Shown here piece by piece: positions 33,100 through 41,972 of a stretch of DNA of 64,000 nucleotides. Every line of letters starts with the position of its first letter. The stretch's first letter is position 1. Below the pieces are notes generated by a model, which saw only the letters and a program-made list of their open reading frames with translations, searched no databases and was not told the DNA's origin. The DNA comes from JAIBCC01 sp963763855 (lineage in GTDB: Bacteria; Acidobacteriota; Blastocatellia; Pyrinomonadales; Pyrinomonadaceae). The translations under genes and the position numbers were made by a program. The stretch spans positions 1,302,001 to 1,366,000 of the forward strand of contig CAVXPU010000005.1 of assembly GCA_963763855.1 (NCBI GenBank). Direction: 5' to 3'.

Positions 33100-33371
33100 A
33101 AAAGAGGATGTCTGGAAAGTCTAAAGATATTCTGAAAATCAGGGTTCTTGTCGCCAAAGGCGACGAACAATATGGCGTAGGGTGAAACCCTACGAAATTG
33201 ATAATCAGTCGTTTCGACGCTGTAAGCGTCGCACAATCAACGTTTTATGTTCGTCACCTTCGGCGACGGAACGACCCCATGAATCAGACGTAGCGATTCT
33301 CGCTACGCTATATTGTTAATCATCTTCGATGACGAAAACTGCTAAATCAGTCTTTTCAGGTATCCTCTTTT
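33100..33371. mobile_element. MITE-like element with terminal inverted repeats
   Basis: A 272-base segment between convergent genes is bounded by imperfect inverted repeats of about 26 bases: AAAAGAGGATGTCTGGAAAG at the left and, read on the other strand from the right, AAAAGAGGATACCTGAAAAG. Inside are at least five hairpins: CGCCAAAGGCG, GTAGGGTGAAACCCTAC, GACGCTGTAAGCGTC, CGTCACCTTCGGCGACG and GTAGCGATTCTCGCTAC. No protein is encoded. This is the form of a non-autonomous MITE or a composite REP cluster. Confidence 0.65.
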
Positions 33372-33379
33372 CGTGGAGA

Positions 33380-34345
33380 TTATTGAGATTTTTTCGTCCT
33401 GATCTTTACCTGCCGTTCGGATTCCTTAAATTTGTAAGAAATGTTGGCGGGATTTACCTCAAAGCTGGAAATTTCGCTTATTTCATCCGACTTTTTCGCC
33501 ATGGTTTGCGTCCATTTGAATGGTAACCGCAAGCCATTTACTGACCTATAATCTGAGAATTTTACCTCAAACTGTGCGGTTTCAGGTTTGTCGAGCTTTT
33601 TGTCGAAAACTTTGATTTCAGTTTTATTGTCACCAACTTTGTCCGCATCTTTCGTGAATTTCATAAATATCGGCTGAAATCCCTGATACCTCATCATCTT
33701 TGGCAAATGCGAAGATTTATCCAAATAGAGCTTGAAGGTTTCGCCATTGCTTGTGGCGTCAACAATATCGCAAGCAAGCCCGTCAACATCGCCTTCGCCT
33801 CCCGAATTGTAGGCAACATCAACTCCTTCCGGAGCTGTTAAAAGCAAAAAAAGTGTCGTTCGAAGAAGCTCATTGTGACGCATTTTCTCGCCTTCATTCG
33901 ATTTTTCGAGAGTTGACTTATCGTCAATTATTACCTCAATATTCTTGTCAGCGTCGCCGCTATTTTTTGCCGTCCGTTCCGCTTCGCCGCCGCCTTTTCG
34001 CACGATAACAACGTCAACCTCTTTATTTTCATTGTTTGAACTATCCGTCGTGCCAGTTTTTATCAATTTTTGAAATTTGTCGGGCATTTGGAGATTGATT
34101 TCCAGATCGCCTTGCTCGGCTTTGTTTGATCCGTCGAAATCAAAAGTTTTCGTTGTTTTTCCTATGATAGTTAAACTTTTGACTTTTTGAATTTCAATAT
34201 CGCCACCAATCGCTTGGCGAGCTTGTTTTATCAAAGCCAAAGCCTTTTCGTCGGATTTGAAACTTGCTCCCACGTGTTCAATTATTCCGCCGATTCCGAT
34301 GAAAAATAATGCCGCGAATAAAATTGTTCTGATAAATTTGTTCAT
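33380..34345 (-). CDS. Periplasmic LolA/LolB-like protein
   Basis: Exported protein of 321 residues. The ATG at 34345 has an AGGAGA site and leads into a signal peptide (IRTILFAALFFIGIGGII). The mature part has the half-barrel pattern of LolA-like outer-membrane lipoprotein carriers: KSLTIIGKTTKTFDF, LEINLQMPDKFQKLI, FKLYLDKSSHLPKMMRYQG, FSDYRSVNGLRLPFKW. A linker of charged residues (about 115-150) is an insert. It is divergent from the sensor kinase gene, with 141 bases between, and may be a target of that two-component system (inference). The lipid or sterol ligand is unknown. Confidence 0.7.
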   Translation of the reverse strand: MNKFIRTILFAALFFIGIGGIIEHVGASFKSDEKALALIKQARQAIGGDIEIQKVKSLTIIGKTTKTFDFDGSNKAEQGDLEINLQMPDKFQKLIKTGTTDSSNNENKEVDVVIVRKGGGEAERTAKNSGDADKNIEVIIDDKSTLEKSNEGEKMRHNELLRTTLFLLLTAPEGVDVAYNSGGEGDVDGLACDIVDATSNGETFKLYLDKSSHLPKMMRYQGFQPIFMKFTKDADKVGDNKTEIKVFDKKLDKPETAQFEVKFSDYRSVNGLRLPFKWTQTMAKKSDEISEISSFEVNPANISYKFKESERQVKIRTKKSQ

Positions 34346-34486
34346 TTCTTTTCTCCTAAATTTCTGATTGGTCATTACGACACAGTGATAATGGCGTAAA
34401 TTCTTTTAGATGTGGTTAAGCTCAGGTAAAGAGTTTGTAAAGAATGTAAAATGTGCGAAAAAGATATTGTTTAATGGTAGAAGTTT

Positions 34487-36301
34487 GTGAATAATCAAGT
34501 TGTGAAAAGTTCACGCCTGCAAATTTTACCTGTTATCGGCTTGCTTTTGTTGCTCGGAACTCTCGCTTTTCTGCAGTATCGCTGGCTTAATCAGATTAGC
34601 GAGGGCGAACGTCAGCGGATGCACTCCCGGCTTCAAAGCGATACCCAACGTTTTGCGGATGATTTCAATCTGGAAATTCAAAATATCTACTTTAATTTGC
34701 AGATAAACGCGGAAGATTGGCAGACCCAAAATCTACAGGAATTCAATGAGCGATACAATTTTTGGCTTAAGAAAACTGCTTATCCTCAATTAATTCAAAA
34801 TGTTTATTTTCTGGAGCTTACGGGGAATTCTTTAGCGAAATTTAACGCCGATAGTGGTGATTTTACGGAAGCTGAATGGACGGAAAATCTCGCCAAGATA
34901 AAGCCTCAAATCAATTCTGAAAAAGAATTCCAACCGCTCGCAAATGGGGTTTCCTCCCTCTTGATTCCAGTTTCCGCATCGGAGAAAACATTTAACCGCG
35001 TGATGATTTCTCCTCCAAATTTGGAAAAAATAAAAATTCCTGCAATTGTTTCACCAAAAAGAATTGGTACGATAATCGTCGAATTAAATGCCGTTGTGAT
35101 TCAAAATCAGCTTTTGCCTGATTTGAAAAAAAGATATTTTTTTGGGGATGAAGATTCGGATTATGACATTTCGATTGTAAGTAATTCCAATCAAATAGTT
35201 TATCAGACCATTAATATAACGTCTCCTGATTCAAAGGCAGAACTTTTTGCCCTTTCGCCCGAAAAATTTCTTTTTTATTCAAACCGGCAAATGATGACGA
35301 CGATTGGGGAAAGGAAAGATAGTTTGATCGTTAGCCGGATCGAAAAAAATGAGCAGACAAATTTGCCGGGAAATAGTAATTCGCAAATTGAAATTCGGAT
35401 TGCGGGACAAGAAAAACCGAGAGTTTCCACGATCACAACGCATAATCAATCGAACGCCAACTGGACGCTCAATGTTCAACACGTCGCTGGTTCACTCGAT
35501 AATTTTATTGCTCAAACTAAACTTAGAAATATGTTAGTCAGCTTTGGCATTTTATCGCTTTTGGGCATTGCGGGTATTCTAATCTTTATTTCTGCTCAGC
35601 GTGCTAAAGTGTTGGCTCAAAGGCAGATAGACTTCGTTTCAAGTGTTTCCCATGAATTTCGCACTCCGCTTGCGGTGATATATTCGGCAGGTGAGAATTT
35701 GGCGGATGGAGTTGCGAAGGAAACAACGCAAGTTTCAAAATACGGAAATTTGATCAAAGGCGAAGGTAAGAAATTGACCGCAATGGTCGAACAAATTTTG
35801 GATTTTGCCGGAGCAAATTCGGGAAAGAAAAAATACGATTTACGTGAGCATAAAGCGAGTGAAATTATTGAAAATGCAATTGCGGAATGTAAGTCATTTT
35901 TGCAGGAAGAGAATTTTGAATTGATAACAGAAATTAGCGAAAATCTGCCAAAAATTCATGCCGATAAAACGGCTTTAAGCCACGCTATACAAAACTTAAT
36001 TGTCAATGGGATCAAATATTCGAATGGCTCAAAATCTATTAAAATTGATGCTTTTACGCAGGATCGAAATATAATAATTGCGGTTGAAGACAAAGGAATT
36101 GGAATAGACAAAAAGGATCTGCCGCATATTTTCGAACCGTTTTATCGTTCGAAAAAAGTGGTTGACGAGCAAATTCATGGCAATGGTTTGGGTTTGAGTT
36201 TGGTTAAGCAAATTGTTGAAGCACATGGCGGAAAGGTTGTGGTTGAAAGTGAGATGGGTAAGGGAAGCAAGTTTGTTTTACAATTACCGAGTGTTGGATA
36301 G
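34487..36301 (+). CDS. Sensor histidine kinase
   Basis: Two-component sensor of 604 residues starting at a GTG. One transmembrane helix lies near 12-30, a periplasmic sensing region of about 310 residues follows, and a second helix sits near 347-366. There is no HAMP domain. The dimerisation/phosphorylation box VSSVSHEFRTPLAVI holds His389; the ATPase domain shows the N box AIQNLIVNGIKYSNG, VEDKGIGIDKKDLPHIFEPF and GNGLGLSLVKQIVEAHGG. It is followed after 3 bases by its response regulator gene. Confidence 0.94.
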   Translation: MNNQVVKSSRLQILPVIGLLLLLGTLAFLQYRWLNQISEGERQRMHSRLQSDTQRFADDFNLEIQNIYFNLQINAEDWQTQNLQEFNERYNFWLKKTAYPQLIQNVYFLELTGNSLAKFNADSGDFTEAEWTENLAKIKPQINSEKEFQPLANGVSSLLIPVSASEKTFNRVMISPPNLEKIKIPAIVSPKRIGTIIVELNAVVIQNQLLPDLKKRYFFGDEDSDYDISIVSNSNQIVYQTINITSPDSKAELFALSPEKFLFYSNRQMMTTIGERKDSLIVSRIEKNEQTNLPGNSNSQIEIRIAGQEKPRVSTITTHNQSNANWTLNVQHVAGSLDNFIAQTKLRNMLVSFGILSLLGIAGILIFISAQRAKVLAQRQIDFVSSVSHEFRTPLAVIYSAGENLADGVAKETTQVSKYGNLIKGEGKKLTAMVEQILDFAGANSGKKKYDLREHKASEIIENAIAECKSFLQEENFELITEISENLPKIHADKTALSHAIQNLIVNGIKYSNGSKSIKIDAFTQDRNIIIAVEDKGIGIDKKDLPHIFEPFYRSKKVVDEQIHGNGLGLSLVKQIVEAHGGKVVVESEMGKGSKFVLQLPSVG

Positions 36302-36304
36302 CCG

Positions 36305-36985
36305 ATGAAAATTTTATTGATCGAAGACGAGGAAGGTTTGATTTTTACTCTGACGGATCGTTTGCAGAGCGAAGGTTTTACCGTCAAAAGTGCGACTGAC
36401 GGCGAAATGGGTTTGCAAATTGCTCTCTCGGAATCTTTCAATCTGATCTTGCTTGATGTAATGCTTCCTAAGAAAAACGGCTATGACGTTTGCCGAGATC
36501 TGCGTCAGAAGGGAATTGAAACGCCGATTCTGATGTTGACCGCAAAAGGCGAAACAATTGATAAAGTTCTGGGCTTGAAGATCGGGGCAGACGATTATCT
36601 TACTAAGCCATTTGAGGTTATCGAATTACTTGCCCGCATCGAAGCACTAATGAGACGGACAAAACAAGGCAGCCAAAGTCATTTTGAGAAATTCAATTTT
36701 AGTGATGTCGAAATCGATTTCAAACGCGGCGAGGTTAAGAAAAATAAACACTTGCTTGACTTTTCAGCAATGGAATTCAAACTTTTGCACTATTTGATCG
36801 ATCATCAGGGCGAAGTTTTAAAACGAGACGAGTTGCTAGACGAAGTTTGGGGATATGATGCAATGCCGACGACCCGAACGGTGGATGTTCACATCGCATG
36901 GCTGCGTCAAAAACTCGAAGATAATCCACGGTATCCTGTTTATATTCAAACAGTTCACGGGTTTGGTTATAAATTTGTAACGTAA
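36305..36985 (+). CDS. OmpR/PhoB-family response regulator
   Basis: DNA-binding response regulator of 226 residues. The receiver domain has IEDEEG at 6-11, phospho-acceptor Asp51 in LILLDVMLPKKNG, and the lysine in DDYLTKPFE. The winged-helix effector (about 128-224) contains DELLDEVWGYDAMPTTRTVD and YIQTVHGFGYKF. It forms an operon with the histidine kinase upstream. Its 3' end overlaps the convergent hemolysin III gene by 19 bases. Confidence 0.95.
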   Translation: MKILLIEDEEGLIFTLTDRLQSEGFTVKSATDGEMGLQIALSESFNLILLDVMLPKKNGYDVCRDLRQKGIETPILMLTAKGETIDKVLGLKIGADDYLTKPFEVIELLARIEALMRRTKQGSQSHFEKFNFSDVEIDFKRGEVKKNKHLLDFSAMEFKLLHYLIDHQGEVLKRDELLDEVWGYDAMPTTRTVDVHIAWLRQKLEDNPRYPVYIQTVHGFGYKFVT

Positions 36986-37626
36986 GGAATGATGTAAATT
37001 GAAATCGCCAGAAAGTGCAAAATGCTGCCGCCGAGTACGAATAAATGCCAGACCGCATGGTGATGTTTGAGGCTATGCCAACCGTAGAAAACTGTCCCCA
37101 GCGTATAGACCAATCCACCTGCGACGATTAATCCAATCGGCATCAAACCGAGAGCATTATATAATGGCTGAACGGCTAACACTCCAATCCAACCCATCAC
37201 TATATATGAAACAACGGAGGCTGCCCGAAATTTTTTGTGAAAGAAAACCTTCAATACGATTCCCACCAATGCAAATAGCCAAACAAAAGCTAATAAACTA
37301 TAGCCAAATGTGCCACGCAGAGCGATAAGTGCAAATGGTGTATAGCTTCCGGCGATCAAAAGATAAATGCAGCAATGATCGAGAAGTTGTAGATTTTCCT
37401 TGGCTTTTGGTGAGATGGCACCGTGATAAAAGGTTGAAGCAGCGTATAAAACGATAAGTGAAAGCCCGTAAATAATGGCACTTGTAATATGCAAAATGTC
37501 GCCTTTTAAACTCGCTAGAACTACCAAAAAGATCAATCCGGCAACGCTCAATATCAGACCAAAACCATGGGTCAGCGTATTGGCAACTTCTTCAACGGTT
37601 AATTTTGCAAAGTGTTTTTTAATCAT
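36967..37626 (-). CDS. Hemolysin III / PAQR-type membrane protein
   Basis: Integral membrane protein of the HlyIII (TrhA) family, 219 residues with seven helices. I chose the ATG at 37626 because the family begins VEEVANTLTHGFGL shortly after it; longer frames run into the malic enzyme gene. Family residues are the helix-1 His in LTHGFG, YAASTFYHGAI, LLDHCCIYLLIAGSYTPF and the C-terminal HHAVWHLFVLGGSILHFLA, whose histidines bind zinc in PAQR proteins. The cellular role in bacteria is membrane homeostasis rather than hemolysis. Confidence 0.9.
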   Translation of the reverse strand: MIKKHFAKLTVEEVANTLTHGFGLILSVAGLIFLVVLASLKGDILHITSAIIYGLSLIVLYAASTFYHGAISPKAKENLQLLDHCCIYLLIAGSYTPFALIALRGTFGYSLLAFVWLFALVGIVLKVFFHKKFRAASVVSYIVMGWIGVLAVQPLYNALGLMPIGLIVAGGLVYTLGTVFYGWHSLKHHHAVWHLFVLGGSILHFLAISIYIIPYVTNL

Positions 37627-37642
37627 CACAAAATATAGATGA

Positions 37643-39082
37643 CTAAAATTCGCTTTCGGATGTCGATCTTTCTCGTCTTGCAACTCCGGTCGCGTAAGCC
37701 GCTTCTTCAACTTCTTTTGCGACAGCTTCCGCAACTCGTCGATCAAAAACCGATGGAACAATGTAATCCGGGTGCAATTCATTCTCAGTTATAATTCCGG
37801 CAATCGCATTGGCAGCGGCAAGTTTCATTTGTTCGTTAATCCTTGAAGCACGACAGTTTAACGCTCCCCGGAAGATTCCCGGGAAACACAAAACATTGTT
37901 AATTTGATTTGGATAATCGGAGCGACCCGTTGCCATCACGGCGACTAATCCTTCGGCTTCCTCCGGCATTATTTCCGGAGTGGGATTCGCCATTGCAAAA
38001 ACGATTGCGTCTTTTGTCATATTTTTGAGGTCGTCCGTAGTGATCGTGCCCGGTGCACTAAGCCCGAAGAAAACGTCAGCACCTTTGATTACATCGTGAA
38101 CACTGCCTTCTTCTTTATTCGGATTTGTATTGCGGGCAAACCATTCCTTTACCCAGTTCATATTTTCTTTGCGACCTTCGAATAAAGCACCCTTTGTATC
38201 GCAGCCAATCAAATTTTTAACACCTGCCGCCATCACAATTTTACTGCAAGCAACTCCTGCCGCACCGATTCCATTAACGACAATTTTTATGTCTTCCATC
38301 TTTTTGCCGACGATTTTCAGTGCGTTGATAAGTGCTGCCAAAACTACAACTGCTGTTCCATGCTGATCATCATGAAAAACAGGAATATCTAATTCTTCTT
38401 TCAAACGATCTTCAATTTCAAAGCAACGCGGAGCAGAAATATCTTCCAAATTGATACCGCCAAAAGCGACCGAAATGTTTTTTATTGTTTGAATGATCTC
38501 GTGCGGATCTTTCGTGTTTAAGCAAATCGGAAATGCATCAACTCCGCCGAATTCCTTGAAAAGCTGTGCTTTTCCTTCCATCACAGGCATTGCCGCTGCC
38601 GGTCCGATATCGCCCAAACCTAAAACCGCAGTTCCATCAGAAACGATCGCAACCGTATTTTTCTTAATCGTTAGATTAAAAACCTTTTCAGGATCTTTTT
38701 GAATAGCTAAGCAAACTCTTGCAACTCCCGGCGTATAAGCCATCGATAAATCCGAACGCGTTTTCAAAGGCATTTTCGAAACGGTTTCGATCTTTCCGCC
38801 AAGGTGCATTAGAAACGTTCGGTCTGACGTATTGATAACCTCAACGCCGTCAATATTTTTAACAGCTTGGACAATTTCTTCGTCATGCTTTTCCGAAGCC
38901 GCGTTGACTGTAATATCCCTTACCAAAAAGTCTTTCCCTACATTCACAATGTCGATGCCTTCGATATCGCCGCCAACATGCCCGATAGCGGTAGTAATTT
39001 GTCCTAATTTCCCGGGCTGATTATGAATTTTAACACGTAAAGTTAAGCTATAACTGGCGTTTGGAGTTGGTTGATTTGACAT
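37643..39082 (-). CDS. NAD(P)-dependent malic enzyme with ACT domain
   Basis: Oxidative malate decarboxylase, 479 residues, making pyruvate and CO2. An N-terminal ACT domain (about 9-80, SLTLRVKIHNQPGKLGQITT) suggests allosteric control by a small ligand. The catalytic part has MAYTPGVARVCLAI, VAIVSDGTAVLGLGDIGP, FHDDQHGTAVVVLAA and the NAD-binding VVNGIGAAGVACSKI. The order and length match bacterial ACT-containing malic enzymes. The hemolysin III gene follows 16 bases downstream. Confidence 0.93.
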   Translation of the reverse strand: MSNQPTPNASYSLTLRVKIHNQPGKLGQITTAIGHVGGDIEGIDIVNVGKDFLVRDITVNAASEKHDEEIVQAVKNIDGVEVINTSDRTFLMHLGGKIETVSKMPLKTRSDLSMAYTPGVARVCLAIQKDPEKVFNLTIKKNTVAIVSDGTAVLGLGDIGPAAAMPVMEGKAQLFKEFGGVDAFPICLNTKDPHEIIQTIKNISVAFGGINLEDISAPRCFEIEDRLKEELDIPVFHDDQHGTAVVVLAALINALKIVGKKMEDIKIVVNGIGAAGVACSKIVMAAGVKNLIGCDTKGALFEGRKENMNWVKEWFARNTNPNKEEGSVHDVIKGADVFFGLSAPGTITTDDLKNMTKDAIVFAMANPTPEIMPEEAEGLVAVMATGRSDYPNQINNVLCFPGIFRGALNCRASRINEQMKLAAANAIAGIITENELHPDYIVPSVFDRRVAEAVAKEVEEAAYATGVARRERSTSESEF

Positions 39083-39303
39083 AAGATTAAAAGCGAATGA
39101 AAAGATTACAATTTTGAAACTTTGAAATCAAATTGCATAACGCCAAAGTTGAATGCACTGATTTGCAAAACGCAAATCCAATCCTCGCAAAACGATTGAT
39201 TTTGTTATATTTACAAGCTTGTGAAGTTTGGCACAAGATTTGATTTAGATTATTAGCAGATGCAAACAAAACTTGCATCAATAAAGTCAAAACCGGAGGA
39301 AAT

Positions 39304-39687
39304 ATGGAAGTAATCGTTTGGACATACATCACGTATATTCTAATCAGCATTTTCTTAACAGTTTGGGTTGCACAAACGCTGCACAAAAATGGACGAATCT
39401 TTCTGGTCGAAGTTTTCCAGCATAATGAAGGATTAGCTGATTCAGTAAATCATTTACTCGTAGTCGGGTTTTATTTGATAAATTTGGGCTACGTCAGTCT
39501 TGCTCTAAAATTAAGCGGCGAAGTATTAAATGCCCGACAGGGAATTGAAGCATTATCCTGGAAGATCGGGTTAGTTTTGCTCGTTTTGGGCGGAATGCAT
39601 TTCTTCAACCTTCTTGTTTTCAGTAGATTACATCGCCGACCAAAATTGTTTAGAAGACCACAGATGGAAAGCGTAGTTGAAGCATAA
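39304..39687 (+). CDS. Small membrane protein of unknown function
   Basis: Protein of 127 residues with three hydrophobic helices (about 4-24, 47-68, 84-106) and a basic C-terminus (RLHRRPKLFRRPQ) likely on the cytosolic side. A CGGAGGAA site lies just before the ATG. No domain is recognised. It is preceded by about 220 bases without a gene, shared with the divergent malic enzyme, and followed by a strong terminator. Confidence 0.75.
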   Translation: MEVIVWTYITYILISIFLTVWVAQTLHKNGRIFLVEVFQHNEGLADSVNHLLVVGFYLINLGYVSLALKLSGEVLNARQGIEALSWKIGLVLLVLGGMHFFNLLVFSRLHRRPKLFRRPQMESVVEA

Positions 39688-39706
39688 GCGGTCAAATTGA
39701 TATTAC

Positions 39707-39737
39707 GAAGCGGTAGGAAAAACAATTCTACCGCTTC
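39707..39737. terminator. Bidirectional terminator, 10-bp stem
   Basis: GAAGCGGTAG pairs perfectly with CTACCGCTTC around an 11-base A-rich loop, between the convergent small membrane protein gene and lexA-like gene. Confidence 0.75.
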
Positions 39738-39746
39738 CAAAACTAT

Positions 39747-40367
39747 TTAATCGAACGGTCTTAAGAGACCTCTAACAACTCCCTGAATCGAAATTTTATC
39801 AGCAGAGGCTGTAATCGATTCAAAATCATTATTTGCCGGACGAAGTTCGATATTTGCACCATCTCTGTAGTATTTTTTCAGTAAGACTTTCCTATTCTCC
39901 ATGAAAACCACCACAATATCGCCATCACGTGCATATGGTCGTTTCTCCAACAAAACGATATCGCCGTCACAGATATTTTCTTGGATCATTGCCTCATTCC
40001 TGACGCGAAAGGCACAAACTCGATCTGGCAAAAGATTACCAATCATCGCCTGAGGAACTATCAATGGAGTTTCTCGCCATTCGTCAGTATGGTCATCAGC
40101 AAAAGGAATTTGCAGCCATTCGATCTGATAAACCAAATCCCACAAACTGCCTTTTGGTCTAACTTCAAGTCCAAAACTTCCATTTTCACGCTGTCTGGAA
40201 AGTAATCCCTGTGATTCAAGAGCTGCAATATGCTTAGCAATTGCTGATTTTGAGGCAATCCGAAAATGCCGTGCGATTTGTTGGTATGAAGGCTCGTAGC
40301 CACGATCTTCAATAAACGATGTGATGTAATCCAAAACTTCTCGCTGTCGTCGGGTGCGTGGTTGCAT
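39747..40367 (-). CDS. lexA: LexA-like repressor lacking the catalytic serine
   Basis: SOS-type repressor of 206 residues. The winged-helix domain (1-65) has EVLDYITSFIEDRGYEPSYQ and SAIAKHIAALESQGLLSR; the C-terminal S24-like domain is complete in length. At the usual catalytic serine of the 'GxSM' motif it has RVRNEAMIQENICDGD, with Ala126, while the lysine of the dyad is kept (Lys164 in KVLLKKYY). No Ala-Gly cleavage site is seen between the domains (LQIPFADDHTD). It should therefore not self-cleave. Similar losses are known for some cyanobacterial LexA proteins. The divergent promoter region (40368-40475) contains an inverted repeat that could be its operator. Confidence 0.85.
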   Translation of the reverse strand: MQPRTRRQREVLDYITSFIEDRGYEPSYQQIARHFRIASKSAIAKHIAALESQGLLSRQRENGSFGLEVRPKGSLWDLVYQIEWLQIPFADDHTDEWRETPLIVPQAMIGNLLPDRVCAFRVRNEAMIQENICDGDIVLLEKRPYARDGDIVVVFMENRKVLLKKYYRDGANIELRPANNDFESITASADKISIQGVVRGLLRPFD

Positions 40368-40396
40368 TCATCTATTATATGTCGCGAATCGAAAAT

Positions 40397-40440
40397 CTCA
40401 AATTATGCACAAAAACTTAAAATTTTGAGGTTTTGACTCG
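40397..40440. promoter_or_regulatory. Inverted repeat between lexA-like and phosphoesterase genes
   Basis: AAAATCTCAAATT and, about 18 bases further, AATTTTGAGGTTTT form an imperfect inverted repeat in the divergent promoter region. The position suits an operator for the LexA-like protein, but this is inferred from place and symmetry only. Confidence 0.4.
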
Positions 40441-40475
40441 ATATATGTTAAAGTAGGGCTTCACACAAAAAGCCA

Positions 40476-41351
40476 ATGATTAAAGATTTAAGTTTTCGCA
40501 GAGGAAGAATTACGAAGCGATTTAGTGCCGCGATTGGCTCTGACCGCTCAATTTTTCTGGCGAAAACCTTGTCACGAAAGGCTCGCGAAGCAATTAATGA
40601 AGCAAACACAATTGAAATTGAAGAAATAACGATTAATCTGAAACGTTTGCCAAAGAATTTAGACCGATTCCGAATCGTACATCTTTCGGACATTCATCAT
40701 TCGCCGCTGACAAATCTTGAACACATCAAAAGAGCGATTGAGATTTCGAATAATTTGAAGCCCGATATGTTTATTTTGACGGGCGATTATGTTTCGCATG
40801 AAAGCGAATATATTGAGCCGGTTGCGGAAGTTTTGGGTGAACTGAAATCGATTTACGGCACATTTGCCTGTCTGGGAAATCACGATCATTGGACGGACGC
40901 TGATTTGGTCACATCATCGTTTAGAAAAGCGGGAATCAATGTTTTGATCAATGAAGGCTTTAGGCTTTCGGCAAAAGGCGAATCTTTCTGGCTTTGCGGA
41001 GTTGATGATTTTATGATGGGTAAAACGAATCTCCGGGCGGCTTTGAAGGGAAGTTTGCCGGATGAAATGAAGCTCCTTTTGTCGCATAATCCCGCTGTGT
41101 TCAAAAGAGCGGTTTATTCAAATATCGATTTGGTTTTGAGCGGACACACACACGGAGGACAGGTAAAATTGCGTGAACCTCGTGAAAAAGTCTTATTCCC
41201 GAATCTGCGGAGGCGGCTGACGAGCGGACTACATCGCCGAAAGGATACGCATATCTATATTACACGCGGCATTGGTACGGTTGTTTTGCCGGTGAGATAT
41301 CAGTGTCCGCCGGAAATTTCCGTGCTGGAATTGCGAGCAACAAATTTTTGA
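40476..41351 (+). CDS. Metallophosphoesterase (calcineurin-like, YkuE type)
   Basis: Phosphoesterase of 291 residues binding two metal ions. All family blocks are present: HLSDIHHSP, LTGDYVSHES, CLGNHDHW, LLSHNPAVF and LSGHTHGGQVKL. This block order matches the YkuE-like group that acts on lipids such as UDP-diacylglucosamine, though the substrate is not fixed. The N-terminus has basic residues and no clear transmembrane helix. It lies 21 bases before pgsA, so a phospholipid link is plausible. Confidence 0.88.
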   Translation: MIKDLSFRRGRITKRFSAAIGSDRSIFLAKTLSRKAREAINEANTIEIEEITINLKRLPKNLDRFRIVHLSDIHHSPLTNLEHIKRAIEISNNLKPDMFILTGDYVSHESEYIEPVAEVLGELKSIYGTFACLGNHDHWTDADLVTSSFRKAGINVLINEGFRLSAKGESFWLCGVDDFMMGKTNLRAALKGSLPDEMKLLLSHNPAVFKRAVYSNIDLVLSGHTHGGQVKLREPREKVLFPNLRRRLTSGLHRRKDTHIYITRGIGTVVLPVRYQCPPEISVLELRATNF

Positions 41352-41372
41352 TAAGTTACATCTATCGCCTCA

Positions 41373-41972
41373 ATGAACGACAAAATTCTGACGATTCCAA
41401 ATCTAATCACTTTTCTGCGGATGGCATTAATTCCGGTTTTCGCGAGCCTTTTGTATTACGGAAGGTACGAATGGGCTTTGTTTACTTTTTTCTTTGCCGG
41501 TATTTCGGATGGTTTTGACGGATTTATTGCACGAAAATTTAATCAAAAGTCTTCACTCGGTACGATTCTCGATCCCATTGCAGATAAACTTTTAATGACA
41601 GTCGCCTTTATTCTTCTCACATTGCCGAACGTTTTGCCGGAAACTACCAAACATTTTCCCGTACCTTTCTGGGTGACGGCTGCGGTGATTGGCAGGGATA
41701 TTCTGATTGTTGTTGTAGCTCTGGCGATTTTTATTATGACGGAGTTTCGCGGATTTGTGCCGTCGCTTTTGGGGAAAATCAGCACATTCGTCCAGATTTC
41801 GGCGATTGGAATGATCCTGATCGCTTCAATTATTCCTGATTACAGCGGTTATTATTTGCCAACAATTTATACGCTGGTTGCATTCTTTTCGGTAATTTCA
41901 GGAATTCAGTACATATTTCATGTCGCGAAATTGATGGGTGATGACAAGAAAGGGAATTCTGGGTCTAGCTAA
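41373..41972 (+). CDS. pgsA: CDP-diacylglycerol-glycerol-3-phosphate phosphatidyltransferase
   Basis: Membrane enzyme of 199 residues that makes phosphatidylglycerol phosphate. The CDP-alcohol phosphotransferase motif is complete: DGFDGFIARKFNQKSSLGT followed by ILDPIADKLLM, giving the conserved Asp, Gly, Ala, Arg, Gly, Asp, Asp series. The N-terminus (NLITFLRMALIPVFA) is typical of PgsA. About five membrane helices follow. Its last 8 bases overlap the convergent DMT permease gene. Confidence 0.9.
   Translation: MNDKILTIPNLITFLRMALIPVFASLLYYGRYEWALFTFFFAGISDGFDGFIARKFNQKSSLGTILDPIADKLLMTVAFILLTLPNVLPETTKHFPVPFWVTAAVIGRDILIVVVALAIFIMTEFRGFVPSLLGKISTFVQISAIGMILIASIIPDYSGYYLPTIYTLVAFFSVISGIQYIFHVAKLMGDDKKGNSGSS

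Noticed and set aside
40448..40693. Minus-strand open frame opposite the phosphoesterase start
   Set aside because: It is the complement of a well-supported metallophosphoesterase gene and has no ribosome site.
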